64,000 bases of DNA from Calothrix sp. FI2-JRJ7 (lineage in GTDB: Bacteria > Cyanobacteriota > Cyanobacteriia > Cyanobacteriales > Nostocaceae), in assembly GCA_019359675.1 (NCBI GenBank), contig JAHHGX010000079.1, positions 1 to 64,000 of the forward strand, read 5' to 3'. Shown here piece by piece: positions 45,320-55,041 of the stretch. Below the pieces are notes generated by a model, which made no database searches, was not told the origin of the DNA, and saw only the letters and a list, made by a program, of their open reading frames with translations. The number at the start of each line of letters is the position of its first letter. Position 1 is the first letter of the stretch. Position numbers and translations under genes: made by a program.

Positions 45320-46297
45320 ATGACTGTTCGTGCATACTTTGAAGTTACGAAAATTCCAAACTTTCAACCCCCTTTTGATACAATTTTCTTAAAAGTTTTT
45401 TACCCAGCAGCACAAGTAAGCAACGAAGAGGCCAAAACATCTTTAACTTTACCAGCAGACCCAACGAAGGCGCCTTTTCCTGTTGTAATTTTGTTTAACG
45501 GGTATAACTGCGAAGCTTTTGTATATCAATGGTTGGCAGAAAATCTTGCCGAACGTGGGTTAGTAGTAGTGACATTTAATTTTATTGCAGAAGAGTTTGC
45601 TGGAAGCGTAAATCTTACACCTGGTGCAAACTTTGCTGCATCAAAACCCGATGTTTACGGAACTAAAGCAACAAGTGTAGCTTTATCAACGCTGCTGTTT
45701 AAACTCGAACAGTTACAAACGCAAGGAGTTCTCGCAGGATTACTAGACTTACAGAATATTATTTTAGGTGGACATTCTGCTGGTGGTAGGATTGCAATTG
45801 AAAATGCCAATCCTGAATTATTTGCTCAAGTCGTTGCTTCTTTTGGATATGGAGTACACAGCATGGGGTATATTATGCAGGGTTATCCACCTGGTACAAT
45901 CTTACCACTTGCAGATAAATTGCCTTTATTACTTCTAGCTGGTACAAACGATGGTGTGATTGCGTCGAACAGTGAAATGTACGGTGTTGAAGGAGGAGAT
46001 GCAATAACACCTGTAATGCGTACTTGGAACGAAGCGATTACAGGTGGTCGAAATGACAGCTATGTTGTTTTATTAGAGGGAGCAAATCATTTTGCAATTG
46101 TACATCCTCTCGACTCAACCACCGCTAGAAACTCTGTTGATTTTGCTCCCACCCAACCAGTAGAACCAACTCGTTGGCTAATAGCTGAAACTATAGGCTT
46201 ATTTATTGGCGCCTATGTTCAAAAGCAACCTGGTGCATTAGAATCACTTCAACAGCTTTTAAACGAAAATTCCTTGATTAGTTGGCATTGTAAGTAA
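45320..46297 (+). CDS. Alpha/beta hydrolase (chlorophyllase/PAF-acetylhydrolase-like)
   Basis: 325 residues. The nucleophile elbow is GGHSAGGR with Ser; PFPVVILFNGYNC supplies the oxyanion side; LLLLAGTNDGVI holds the acidic residue and GANHFAIV the His. The N-terminal Thr/Pro-rich stretch resembles other dienelactone-hydrolase-like esterases. It shares an operon with the SDR gene. Substrate not assigned. Confidence 0.85.
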   Translation: MTVRAYFEVTKIPNFQPPFDTIFLKVFYPAAQVSNEEAKTSLTLPADPTKAPFPVVILFNGYNCEAFVYQWLAENLAERGLVVVTFNFIAEEFAGSVNLTPGANFAASKPDVYGTKATSVALSTLLFKLEQLQTQGVLAGLLDLQNIILGGHSAGGRIAIENANPELFAQVVASFGYGVHSMGYIMQGYPPGTILPLADKLPLLLLAGTNDGVIASNSEMYGVEGGDAITPVMRTWNEAITGGRNDSYVVLLEGANHFAIVHPLDSTTARNSVDFAPTQPVEPTRWLIAETIGLFIGAYVQKQPGALESLQQLLNENSLISWHCK

Positions 46298-46307
46298 AAT
46301 ACATCAA

Positions 46308-46769
46308 CTATTCTCCAGAAACTTGACATAAAATGGTACGCTTACGGGCGCCGTCTAATTCAAAAAACAAGATAGATTGATAAGTGCCCAACCCTAACTT
46401 ACCATCCACAATAGGAATAATTTCCGTATTATTAAGCATCATCGCCATTAAATGCGAATGAGCGTTTTTTGGCTCATCCGGTGGAATATTTGGTCTTAAA
46501 TGTAAATCGTTGTGTAAATAACGGTCGTTTAATGGCACCAGTTTTTCTAAAAATACTTTAATATCTTGAATTAATCGCTCTTCGTCTTCATTAACCGCTA
46601 ACGCAGTAGTCGTATGGCGAGAAAATATTAATACGTAGCCATTTTGTATCGAAGTAGATGCCACAACTGACTCAATTTGTGGGGTAATATTGTGAATATT
46701 TATACCTTGATGCGTTTGAATATCAATTATTTTGTTGATTACAGCCATATTGCTTTGATGTAAATACAA
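46308..46769 (-). CDS. YjbQ/UPF0047 family protein
   Basis: 153 residues with the family signature GYVLIFSRHTTTALAVNEDE and LMAMMLNNTEIIPIVDGKLG, ending QSILFFELDGARKR. The E. coli member has weak thiamine-phosphate synthase activity; the true role is unsettled. The gene is convergent with the hydrolase. Confidence 0.92.
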   Translation of the reverse strand: MYLHQSNMAVINKIIDIQTHQGINIHNITPQIESVVASTSIQNGYVLIFSRHTTTALAVNEDEERLIQDIKVFLEKLVPLNDRYLHNDLHLRPNIPPDEPKNAHSHLMAMMLNNTEIIPIVDGKLGLGTYQSILFFELDGARKRTILCQVSGE

Positions 46770-47261
46770 TCACCAATTTAAAATTATTTACTTTCTTGAA
46801 AATTATGTAAAGAAGAAATTTATTATCTTATGTACTAAGTAGTACATAAAGAAAATAGTATAATTAACTGCTTTTCGTACTAATTAAAACAATCAAATTT
46901 TATTTTTATAGCCAAAATATATAACATTTCATCCTCTGAATAAAACAATAAACAAAGGTTAATCTAAGCTTAAATTTATATTTTTTAATGCTAATTATAA
47001 AATATTTTAATCAATTACATCGCTAGATAACTATTCAAAAGAATAATTGAAACACTTGCCAATACTAAATTTCAGGTTTTAATCTTACAATTGTATTACT
47101 AATTTTGCCATTAATTTTAGTGAGTTAAACCAAAATTAATTTATATAGTTTAATCGTATATAACAAATATTCTAAATTATTTTAACAGTCTAAAGATAGA
47201 TAGTAATTATATGAAGTAAATGTTAAGTTAGTAGCGAAATACACAGACACTCTTAAAACCC
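46770..47261. other. AT-rich intergenic region, nothing recognised
   Basis: Almost 500 bases of very AT-rich sequence between divergent genes, without GGCGCC and without a repeat-family member. It presumably contains the promoters. Confidence 0.4.
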
Positions 47262-47663
47262 ATGCCAGATATCGTTGATACCGCAGTAAGCGCAGGTTCA
47301 TTTAACACATTAGTTGCAGCAGTTAAAGCAGCAAATCTAGTGGATACCTTAAAAGGCGCTGGTCCATTTACAGTGTTTGCACCTACAGATGAAGCTTTCG
47401 CAAAATTACCAGCAGGTACAGTAGACTCACTACTTAAAGACATTCCGAAGCTGACGAAAATTCTGACATATCATGTTGTTCCAGGAAAAGTACTTTCAAC
47501 AGACGTAGTAAAACTAAAATCAGCTAAAACTGTTGAAGGAAGCGAAGTAAAAGTTGACGCATCCAGTGGTGTGAAAATAAATGACGCTACCGTTACTACT
47601 CCAGATGTCGCTGCTGACAACGGCGTTATTCACATCATTGATACAGTTTTGATTCCTGCTTAA
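47262..47663 (+). CDS. Fasciclin (FAS1) domain protein
   Basis: 133 residues, a single FAS1 domain: [70 protein letters not shown]. There is no signal peptide in this reading, as in many small cyanobacterial FAS1 proteins. A role in cell-surface or intracellular interaction is inferred. A strong terminator follows. Confidence 0.93.
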   Translation: MPDIVDTAVSAGSFNTLVAAVKAANLVDTLKGAGPFTVFAPTDEAFAKLPAGTVDSLLKDIPKLTKILTYHVVPGKVLSTDVVKLKSAKTVEGSEVKVDASSGVKINDATVTTPDVAADNGVIHIIDTVLIPA

Positions 47664-47692
47664 GCAAACGCTTAAATAAATAGCAACTTAAT

Positions 47693-47722
47693 ATGGCAGC
47701 AATTATCTATAATTGCTGCCAT
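47693..47722 (+). terminator. Intrinsic terminator after the fasciclin gene
   Basis: ggcagcaattat pairs perfectly with ataattgctgcc across a three-base loop and is followed by attattattgtt. Confidence 0.88.
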
Positions 47723-47732
47723 TATTATTGTT

Positions 47733-47802
47733 ACAGAAACCAGGTTTCCCCACCACTAAGCACAACAATCTACATAGAAAACCAAAGGAGACCCGGTTTC
47801 TC
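47733..47802. repeat. Degenerate AGAAACC palindrome pair, copy F
   Basis: cagaaaccaggtttccc at the left and gacccggtttctc at the right, with an altered spacer. It is the most decayed copy of the family in the window. It marks the left border of the LRV island. Confidence 0.65.
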
Positions 47803-47972
47803 GGCGCCAACGAAAGATTGTGAAGAGTTGAGACTAAGAGGAGTTTGGGACTGGCGCCCTACCCTTACATCGACTGCTAGCATCTTGAAAACCTACAATA
47901 AATAAATTGTCAACATTGAAATTTTTGTCTTTGAACAGGGAAAAATAATAGTGAAGGTGCTTAAGTAAAGAC

Positions 47973-48299
47973 ATGCAACCAACACTATTAGAAGAAGTGC
48001 TTGATAGTAGTACATCTATAAAACGTTTGCGAGAAATAGCGAGAGATATTACTACACCAGCAGAATGTTTATATGAATTATTTGAACTTTACCCTTACCA
48101 TAGTTGTATTCTCATTGGTGTGGCTCAGAACCCAAATACACCACCTAAGATTTTACAGCAATTATTTAGAAGGTTTCCTAATCAAGTTATAAATAATTGC
48201 GTTATTGATTTGCTTGTATTAGAAAATCCAAATTTTATTATTAGGCTCTGCAAAACATACTGCGATGTTTTTTGTTATAAAGAGTTGCAACTAGATTAG
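47973..48299 (+). CDS. Short LRV-family protein with LENPxF module
   Basis: 108 residues. One leucine-rich-repeat-variant unit (LIGVAQNPNTPPKILQQLF) is followed by the island-specific module RFPNQVINNCVIDLLVLENP with NFIIRL. The following repeat array present in the other paralogues is absent, so it is either a natural short form or a truncated copy. It ends 2 bases before the next gene. Confidence 0.7.
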   Translation: MQPTLLEEVLDSSTSIKRLREIARDITTPAECLYELFELYPYHSCILIGVAQNPNTPPKILQQLFRRFPNQVINNCVIDLLVLENPNFIIRLCKTYCDVFCYKELQLD

Positions 48300-48301
48300 T
48301 T

Positions 48302-48685
48302 ATGATTGTAGACTTTCGGTTAAGTAACTTGATTAAATATACCGATAGTCTTGAAAAACTTGCCCCTATTCAAGCTAAACAACTAGTTCCTTACGCGATG
48401 TTAGTAGACTTTGAAAATATTTTCGTGTTTGATTTAAGACAATCAAACTGGCAAGAACCAATTTTAAAGCTTTCGACGCTTGAAATGCTTCCAGAACAAG
48501 CGACATTAATCAAAGAAAAAAACATTTTTGGTTGGTCACTCATCAAATACATCTCATTTTGGCTAGACTACTTAGCTCATCCAAACTATGGAAAAACTGT
48601 TCCAGGAGTACGAGAACTAGAATCAGTAGGATTAATGGCGCATATTTTAGATGCAAGAATTCGTGACTTAGATTTGGAGGATTGA
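48302..48685 (+). CDS. Hypothetical protein, partner of a PIN-domain gene
   Basis: 127 residues, no known family. The N-terminal part is LSNLIKYTDSLEKLAPIQAK, the C-terminal part VRELESVGLMAHILDARIRD followed by LDLED. It ends inside the ribosome-binding region of the PIN gene that begins three bases later, so the two were coupled. The position suits an antitoxin or regulator, but nothing in the sequence proves it. Confidence 0.65.
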   Translation: MIVDFRLSNLIKYTDSLEKLAPIQAKQLVPYAMLVDFENIFVFDLRQSNWQEPILKLSTLEMLPEQATLIKEKNIFGWSLIKYISFWLDYLAHPNYGKTVPGVRELESVGLMAHILDARIRDLDLED

Positions 48686-48688
48686 TTC

Positions 48689-49290
48689 TTGCTTATCTAT
48701 ATTGAAACTAATTTCATCCTTGGTATTGCAACAGGACGGGAGATAAGCGCTGACCAACTTTTGTCACGAGCCAATACAGAGCGTAAAATAATGATGAGTT
48801 CTATCTGCTTTCTAGAAGCTATAGTTGCCCTTGAAGGACAGCAGAACCAATTGAATAAGCTGATAGAATCTCTAAATATGACTATTGGCGAAATTCAACG
48901 GACTCCTCAGCAGCGTTCTTCCAATGAAATGTCGGCATTAACTGCATCCAAAGATGCAGCGACTAATTTATTGAATCAACTTAAGCCTTCTCTCAGTGCA
49001 GCTATAGAAAAAGTTCTTAGCGTTGCAGAAGTTATAACGCCTTCTGTTAATAGCGTATAAAAAACGCTTAATAACCCTATTTTAAAACGTAATAAAGCCC
49101 TGCGGGATAACCTTATATTGCAATCTATCTTAGACCATGCTATTACACAGTCAGATACTACAAAAGTTTTTCTTAGTAGTAATACAAAAGATTTGGCAAT
49201 GCGGAAGCGCGGTTTGCTTTAAGAGCATCTGATGTTATGTACTTTTCTAATACAAATAGTTTAATTAGCTGGATTGATTCACAATCTTAA
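48689..49290 (+). pseudogene. PIN-domain nuclease gene, decayed
   Basis: A TTG start follows GGAGG by eight bases. LIYIETNFILGIATGRE is a PIN-fold first strand with the Asp position changed to Glu, and SICFLEAIVALEG follows. An in-frame TAA at 49058 interrupts it, but the same frame continues NPILKRNKALRDNLILQSIL with DHAI and VFLSSNTKD, the second half of the PIN fold. Near 49193 one base is missing; the shifted frame reads FGNAEARFALRASDVMYFSN and ends at 49290. So one stop and one frameshift inactivate a gene of about 200 codons. The first 123 codons alone form an open frame. Confidence 0.8.
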
Positions 49291-49304
49291 ATTAAATTAG
49301 GCTG

Positions 49305-49386
49305 CAATTGTGGGGTGGGCATCCTTGCCCGCCTTTAATATGTAACAACTTATTTATAAACGGGCAGGGATGCTCATTCCACAAGA
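49305..49386. repeat. Dispersed inverted repeat GGGCATCCTTGCCCG
   Basis: tggggtgggcatccttgcccgcctt at one side and aacgggcagggatgctcattccaca at the other form a long imperfect stem. A shorter relative is the hairpin after pntB. Confidence 0.75.
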
Positions 49387-49566
49387 TACCTATTCTACAT
49401 TTTATAAGAAATTAATTCTACAAGAGAGTTTTAAAAGACAGGCGCCTTTGTAGCGTATGTGCCTAGTAATACTGAGAATATTTATGCAAAATAATATACT
49501 ATAAATACGTACGTGTCTGAATAACGGCTACTTAACTCAGCACTGTAGAGGACAAGGAAAATTACG

Positions 49567-51273
49567 ATGCATCAAACTCCAGAGGAACGAGCTATTGATG
49601 TGACGGCGCCACAGTCGTTGCTACGGCAGTTGGCTGTTAATGATGATGTTAATATTCGTAAGGCTGTAATAGTTAATCCAAATATACCTATTTATGTATT
49701 AATAAGTTTGGCGGATGAATTTCCGAATGCTTTTTTTAGTAATTCGGTGTTGTCGGTGTTGATACTAGAAAATCCTAATTTTGTTGTAGAAATACCGTAT
49801 TGGACTTTAATTAATCTTTTACGACAACCAAATGTGCCTGATTTTTTCTTGTGTGGCGCCGCAATGCATTCAAACCCCAAAGTGTTGCGTGTGGTGGCAA
49901 AGGACTATCAAACTCCATTATTAGCTTTGGAGATGATGGCACGTTGCAAAGACTCTAATTTGGGAATGATTATTGCCCAGCGTCAAGATGTTACAGAACA
50001 AATTTTACTTATACTTGCTCAACATGGCACTATTGCTGTGCATTTATATCTAGCAAAGTCTCATAAATATCCTAGCAGGATTTTAGAAACACTCGCAGAG
50101 GCGCCTGAACCCAATTGGAGTTTTCGGCAGCAAATTCATTACAAACTTGCTAAAAACTCAAGCACTCCTTTAGGAGTTATAAAAAATTTACTTAAAGAAG
50201 GTGATAAGAAAATAAAACAAGCAATAGCTGCACCCGCTGATTTACCTATCGACCTAATTATTGAGTTGGCACTCGATTATAGGTTACATATGATGAACTC
50301 ACTGGCACAAAATACCTACATAAGTGCTAGCGTACTATGTAAAGAACGCAAATTATGGTACACTACGAGTGCGTCAAATGGTAGCAAGGCACCCAAATAC
50401 GCCGCAAGCTTTGTTAGTTAATGCAGTTTCCGAACCAGAACTGTGTCGGTTTGTTGCTGCAAATCCGAGTGCGGAGGAAAATTTACTTTACCAGTTAGCC
50501 CAAAATAATCAGCATGAGGTTTTAGAAGCTATTGCAGCAAACCCCAGTACCCCCGCATCTGTTCTAAAATATATAGCTGAGACTCGCGCGCACGATTTAT
50601 TAGTTGCACAGCATCCAAATGCGAATCGTGAAATATTACAGCAAGTATTATGGCGCCTAGCAATGGATGAGCGGTTGTCTGTTCGCAAGTACGCTGCCAA
50701 GCATCCCCATACACCTATAGATATTTTAAGAATGTGGGTGCGCTCACAACCGCAACTGCGTGTGTGGATAGCTCAAAATCCGAGTCTCCCTGTGGATATG
50801 CTCGAAGTTTTAGCACGCGATGTATCACCAAACGTTCGCTCTGTAGCTTGCAATCCTAGTACACCACATTCTGTACTGGAGAAATTATCTTTTGACGCGG
50901 AAGTTGAAGTTAGACGGGCAGTAGCGAGCAATATTAAAACTCCTGGTCATGTTTTAGAAATGTTAGTAAAAGATTGGCAATGTTGTACATTTGTGGCTCA
51001 AAACAAGAATGCACCAGAAGACGGTGTTGGAGTATTTAGCAGGTTTGACAGGATTTAATTGGCTGTTGCTTGCACATCCAAATACTTCAGTAGAAATGCG
51101 GCAGACATTAATGACAACATTCGCGTTTATGTTACATTGAGTCCGACCGTCTTTATGCTGCCCAACACTCTGATACAGCAGTTGAAATTTTAACCGAGTT
51201 GGCTAAGGATAAAAACTTAGAAATTCGCATTGCAGCACTTCAGGCTCTTAAAAAACACAATATCTCAAATTAA
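49567..51273 (+). pseudogene. LRV repeat protein with LENPxF module, frameshifted
   Basis: The first frame (49567-50421) gives an LRV unit, the FPNAFFSNSVLSVLILENPN module and several further repeats. Near 50335-50350 one base is missing; the second frame (from about 50324 to 51058) continues MVARHPNTPQALLVNAVSEP and six or more NPSTP-type repeats. Near 51025 the frame shifts again to VLEYLAGLTGFNWLLLAHPN, a stop occurs near 51139, and a last piece ELAKDKNLEIRIAALQALKK ends at 51273. The restored protein would be about 568 residues. Either it is a recent pseudogene or the assembly has errors. The MoxR gene starts 4 bases later. Confidence 0.8.
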
Positions 51274-51276
51274 CAT

Positions 51277-52287
51277 ATGACCCCTAGCCAACTTAAAACA
51301 TATTTAAATAGCCTGGTTGCCAAAAATCTACAAATCAGCACGATGATTTGGGGTCCTCCAGGTATTGGTAAATCTAGCATTGTCGGGCAACTCACACGAG
51401 AACACGAAATTGATTTTGTGGACGTGCGTTTGTCACAACTGGCGCCTACTGATTTACGTGGACTACCTGTTGCAGAAGATGGAATTTCTAAGTGGTTTCC
51501 ACCGGAATTTTTACCTCGTGATGGTAAGGGTATCTTTTTTCTGGACGAGCTTAATATGGCGCCTCCTGCAATGCAAGGTGTGGCACAGCAACTAATTTTA
51601 GACCGTCGAGTCGGTAGTTATACTGTCCCAGAAGGATGGTTTATTTGGGCTGCTGGAAACCGTAAAGAAGACCGTGCAGCAGTATTTGATATGCCGGCGC
51701 CGTTAGCAAATAGATTTTTACATTTGGAAGTAGAAGTAGATTTTGATAGCTTTAAAGCCTACGCATTAGAAAAAGGTATACACGAGCAGATTATTGCGTT
51801 TCTCTCGTTCCGCTCTACACTGCTACACAAAATTGACCCTCAGCAACCAGCTTTCCCAACTCCGCGTTCTTGGGAAATGGCAAGTCATTTACATTATGCC
51901 GAACTTGATACTTCACCTGCTGTTGGCAAGGGTGCAACTGCTGAATTTATGGCTTACTTGGAAGTTTACCAAACTTTACCAAGCTTGGCGCCTATTCTCG
52001 AAGGTAAAGGGAGTAAAATAGCTTTTCCAAAAGAACCAAGCGCACGATATGCAACAGCTATTGGTTTAACGGTACGCGCAGCAGATGCAAAACAAGGATA
52101 TAACGCTTATAAATGGCTGAGTAATAAAGCGACAACCGAATGGGTACAGTTTTTTATAGCTGACTTGCTACCAATGATGCGTAGTAAAGGACACATGGGT
52201 GTTTTTGCGACTTTAGCAAAAGAAGACAACGATTTACAGAAATTTATTCAAGAATATTACCAGTTAATCGGCATGAGCAAGTCTTAA
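51277..52287 (+). CDS. MoxR-type AAA ATPase
   Basis: 336 residues. Walker A GPPGIGKS (26-33), Walker B IFFLDELNMAP (about 86-96), sensor 1 WAAGNRKED and the arginine-containing ANRFLHLEV. The family uses ATP to remodel partner proteins, usually with a VWA-domain protein encoded next to it, and that is the case here. It starts four bases after the end of the broken LRV gene and ends 12 bases before its partner, so all three formed one transcript. Confidence 0.93.
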   Translation: MTPSQLKTYLNSLVAKNLQISTMIWGPPGIGKSSIVGQLTREHEIDFVDVRLSQLAPTDLRGLPVAEDGISKWFPPEFLPRDGKGIFFLDELNMAPPAMQGVAQQLILDRRVGSYTVPEGWFIWAAGNRKEDRAAVFDMPAPLANRFLHLEVEVDFDSFKAYALEKGIHEQIIAFLSFRSTLLHKIDPQQPAFPTPRSWEMASHLHYAELDTSPAVGKGATAEFMAYLEVYQTLPSLAPILEGKGSKIAFPKEPSARYATAIGLTVRAADAKQGYNAYKWLSNKATTEWVQFFIADLLPMMRSKGHMGVFATLAKEDNDLQKFIQEYYQLIGMSKS

Positions 52288-52299
52288 ATCCCATTTTTT

Positions 52300-53466
52300 A
52301 TGACACAAGACATCCAAAAACTTATTAGCGCTTCACTTATCCGGTTGCGAACAAAGTCACCGTTTTTTGCGACTTTGGCATTGTTCGCACGTTTTATTAA
52401 TGTTCCCCACTATCAAACTGCTGCAACTGACGGTAAAGATATATTTTACAATCCTGAATTTTTACTTGCTTTACCAGCTGCACAACTTGATGGAGTGTTG
52501 CTACACGAAGTATTGCACGCTGCATTACTGCATGTACCGCGTCGAGGTGTGCGCGATGCTATATTATGGAACTTCGCTGCTGATATTGTTATTAACGGTA
52601 TTATTATGCAGCAAGGTTATTTTGAACTACCAGCAGGTGGTTTACGTGACCAGAAGTTAGAACATTTTAGCGTTGAGGAAATATACGAAATTCTTTCCAA
52701 AGACGCAGAAAAGTATAAGAAGATGTGGGAAGCTGCTGGTGGTGCTGGGCTAAGTGATTTACTTGAAGGTTCAGGAGAAGGTTCAGAAGAAGGTGACGAA
52801 AACGATAGTATGTCTAGCGCGCGTAGAGCAGCACTCGAAGCACATTGGCGTAATGCGCTACAACAAGCAGCAGTAATTGCTCGGTCATCGAAACAAGGTA
52901 CGATACCCGCAGGTATTGAGCGCGAATTAATGAACGCGACAACACCACAAATAGACTGGCGCTCGTATTTATGGCGTTATTTAGTTCAAACACCAAATGA
53001 CTTTACTGGTTTTGACCGTAGGTTTGTTGGACGTGGACTATATTTAGAAGCACTACAAGGTGAATCTGTAATAGTGTACGTTGCAATTGATACTAGTGGT
53101 TCAATTGGCGGTCAAGAACTGAAGTTATTTTTAAGCGAAGTTAGTGGCATCTTGCGCTCCTATCCTCACCTCAAGTGCGAATTATATTACGTCGATGCTG
53201 ATGCTTATGGCCCCTACGAACTTAGTCCTGATAGTGACTTTCCAAAACCGCAGGGAGGAGGAGGTACATCATTTATACCATTTTTTGACAAAGTATCCGA
53301 ACGTTGGGACGGACATGCACAAGCGGTATGCGTTTATTTAACTGATGGATATGGTTGTTTCCCTGAGGAGGCGCCTCAACTACCAGTATTATGGGTAGTC
53401 ACACCAGGTGGAATGAATTTAGAACAATTTCCGTTTGGAGAAAGCGTTCGTTTATTGTCAGCTTAG
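52300..53466 (+). CDS. DUF2201 putative metallopeptidase with VWA-like domain
   Basis: 388 residues. The N-terminal domain has HEVLHAALLH (residues 69-78), an HExxH-type zinc motif, followed by NFAADIVIN. A Gly/Glu-rich acidic linker (about 155-172) leads to the second half. That half has a VWA-like fold with MIDAS DTSGS (264-268), GGGGTSF and VYLTDGYG. It is the expected partner of the MoxR ATPase. I infer that the ATPase controls it, with the LRV proteins as target readers. Both motifs are intact. Confidence 0.92.
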   Translation: MTQDIQKLISASLIRLRTKSPFFATLALFARFINVPHYQTAATDGKDIFYNPEFLLALPAAQLDGVLLHEVLHAALLHVPRRGVRDAILWNFAADIVINGIIMQQGYFELPAGGLRDQKLEHFSVEEIYEILSKDAEKYKKMWEAAGGAGLSDLLEGSGEGSEEGDENDSMSSARRAALEAHWRNALQQAAVIARSSKQGTIPAGIERELMNATTPQIDWRSYLWRYLVQTPNDFTGFDRRFVGRGLYLEALQGESVIVYVAIDTSGSIGGQELKLFLSEVSGILRSYPHLKCELYYVDADAYGPYELSPDSDFPKPQGGGGTSFIPFFDKVSERWDGHAQAVCVYLTDGYGCFPEEAPQLPVLWVVTPGGMNLEQFPFGESVRLLSA

Positions 53467-53638
53467 TTAGAAACCGGGTTTCTTTATCAATATCTGTAAT
53501 AAAAACGACGATTTTGCCTAGAAACCCGGTTTCTTGGTCGATATCTTTCATAAAAGTGATAATTTTGCTTAGAAACCGGGTTTCTTTATGCATATCTGTA
53601 ATAAAAACGACGATTTTGCCTAGAAACCGGGTTTCTTT
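53467..53638. repeat. Array of four AGAAACC palindromes (copy G)
   Basis: Four palindromes of about 17 bases with three spacers of about 40 bases. Spacers one and three share tctgtaataaaaacgacgattttgcct; spacer two is a diverged version (atctttcataaaagtgataattttgct). This is a tandem duplication of the usual palindrome pair. It directly follows the DUF2201 gene. Confidence 0.9.
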
Positions 53639-53760
53639 GGGTTTATGAAAATTTGATGAAATTATATTCTCGACTTTGTAAAACTTGTCAGGAATCTAAG
53701 TCTTATTAAAATTCCTGGGAATAATAAAGGGTAAGAACAACCAACCCTTTATTATCCAAG

Positions 53761-54777
53761 ATGAAAATTAAACAAGCTACTGAAAAACAAGCTATAGATG
53801 CGAATACCTCTTCTGAGGAACTTAGAAAACTAGCGAACACTTATAACGGAGTAGTTCGTAAACTCATTGCTAGCAACCCGAATACACCACCAGATTTACT
53901 TATAGAATTATTTATCGAATTTCCGTATCAAGTTCTAAATAATCCTGTAATTGAGTTAATTTTGCTCGAAAACCCTGATTTTTTCAGGGAATTATATCAA
54001 AATAATCCATATATATTCAACGAAGATGCATTACCGTCCTTATTTATTGAATGGGCAGTAAATTGTTCAGATGAAGGAATTCGTAAAACTATCGCAAGCA
54101 ATGAAAACACGCATCCATCATTTTTAGAGCAGCTTGCAAAAGATACAAGTATAGATGTACGCGGTAACGTCGCCGAAAATCATCGCACCAACACTAATAC
54201 TTTACAAAAGCTAGCAGAAGACAAAAGTAAAAAAGTTCGTCTTGCCGTTGCAGAAAATCCAAATACTCCCAAATGTGCGCTATTAAAGTTAGCAACGGAC
54301 AAATGCTACGAAATTCGTAGTAAAGTAGCAGCACACACTAAAACACCTAGCGATGTACTAGAAAAATTAATTCAAGATAGTAACGGTATAGTACGGTTTG
54401 GCGCCGCAAAAAATCCTAATACTCCGCAACATTTAGTTAACAAATTACTTGAAAAGTTAATTAAACATGAGACTAGTATAATTCAAGAATATAAACTACC
54501 CGAATCATTTTTAGAATGGGCAGTTAATCATCAAGACACAAATATACGTATTGCTGTAGCGTGCAATTCCAACACACCCCAAAGCTTATTAATGCAGCTA
54601 GCACAAGATAAAGAAATTTGCGTGCGTACTGCTGTTGCTAAAAACCCTAAATCTAGCCGTAAAACTTTGACTAAACTTGCTCAAGATGAAAACGAAACGA
54701 TTTGTTTTATAGCCGCTTGGACACTTAAAGAACGTTCTGACTATTACTACTTTGATTATGACGAAAATCAATTTTAA
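53761..54777 (+). CDS. LRV repeat protein with LENPxF module
   Basis: 338 residues. An LRV unit (VRKLIASNPNTPPDLLIELF) leads to the shared module EFPYQVLNNPVIELILLENP with DFFREL, a second conserved spot LFIEWAVN, then about eight 24-residue repeats (VRGNVAEN, VRLAVAENPNTP, VRFGAAKNPNTP, VRTAVAKNP). The internal IEWAVN/LEWAVN pair suggests that a block was duplicated. The C-terminus is acidic (YYYFDYDENQF). No catalytic domain, no membrane span. Confidence 0.88.
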   Translation: MKIKQATEKQAIDANTSSEELRKLANTYNGVVRKLIASNPNTPPDLLIELFIEFPYQVLNNPVIELILLENPDFFRELYQNNPYIFNEDALPSLFIEWAVNCSDEGIRKTIASNENTHPSFLEQLAKDTSIDVRGNVAENHRTNTNTLQKLAEDKSKKVRLAVAENPNTPKCALLKLATDKCYEIRSKVAAHTKTPSDVLEKLIQDSNGIVRFGAAKNPNTPQHLVNKLLEKLIKHETSIIQEYKLPESFLEWAVNHQDTNIRIAVACNSNTPQSLLMQLAQDKEICVRTAVAKNPKSSRKTLTKLAQDENETICFIAAWTLKERSDYYYFDYDENQF

Positions 54778-54863
54778 TATTTATTTAGCAATTAAAATTT
54801 ATTAAAATATCTTTTGGTTTTCATGATAAAAATTTAAAATAATCAAGTCGAATTGGTGTGTTA

Positions 54864-54966
54864 TATGACTCTAGATAGTTCCAATCAAGAAGCATTAGCA
54901 CAAAATCAAAATACGGCGCCAGAAGTTTTAAGGCAGCGCATCCTAAGACACCAAGTAATATTTTAG
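54864..54966 (+). pseudogene. Fragment of an LRV gene
   Basis: An ATG at 54864 opens a short frame reading EALAQNQNTAPEVLRQRILR and stopping at 54966. It is one LRV half-repeat plus ragged ends. Downstream bases continue with no further match. Confidence 0.5.
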
Positions 54967-55041
54967 CCACGCGGTAGCTGAAGGTTTAACAAGATGAATA
55001 AGCGTCATCGATAAAATTAACTTATAAAATTACCAAGTTTG

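Noticed and set aside
47693-47905. Open frame of 70 codons on the plus strand
   Set aside because: It starts inside a terminator hairpin and crosses a decayed palindrome pair.
53467-53638. Regular repeats with spacers, resembling a CRISPR array
   Set aside because: The repeats are palindromes of about 17 bases and the spacers are copies of one another, not unique. No cas genes are present.
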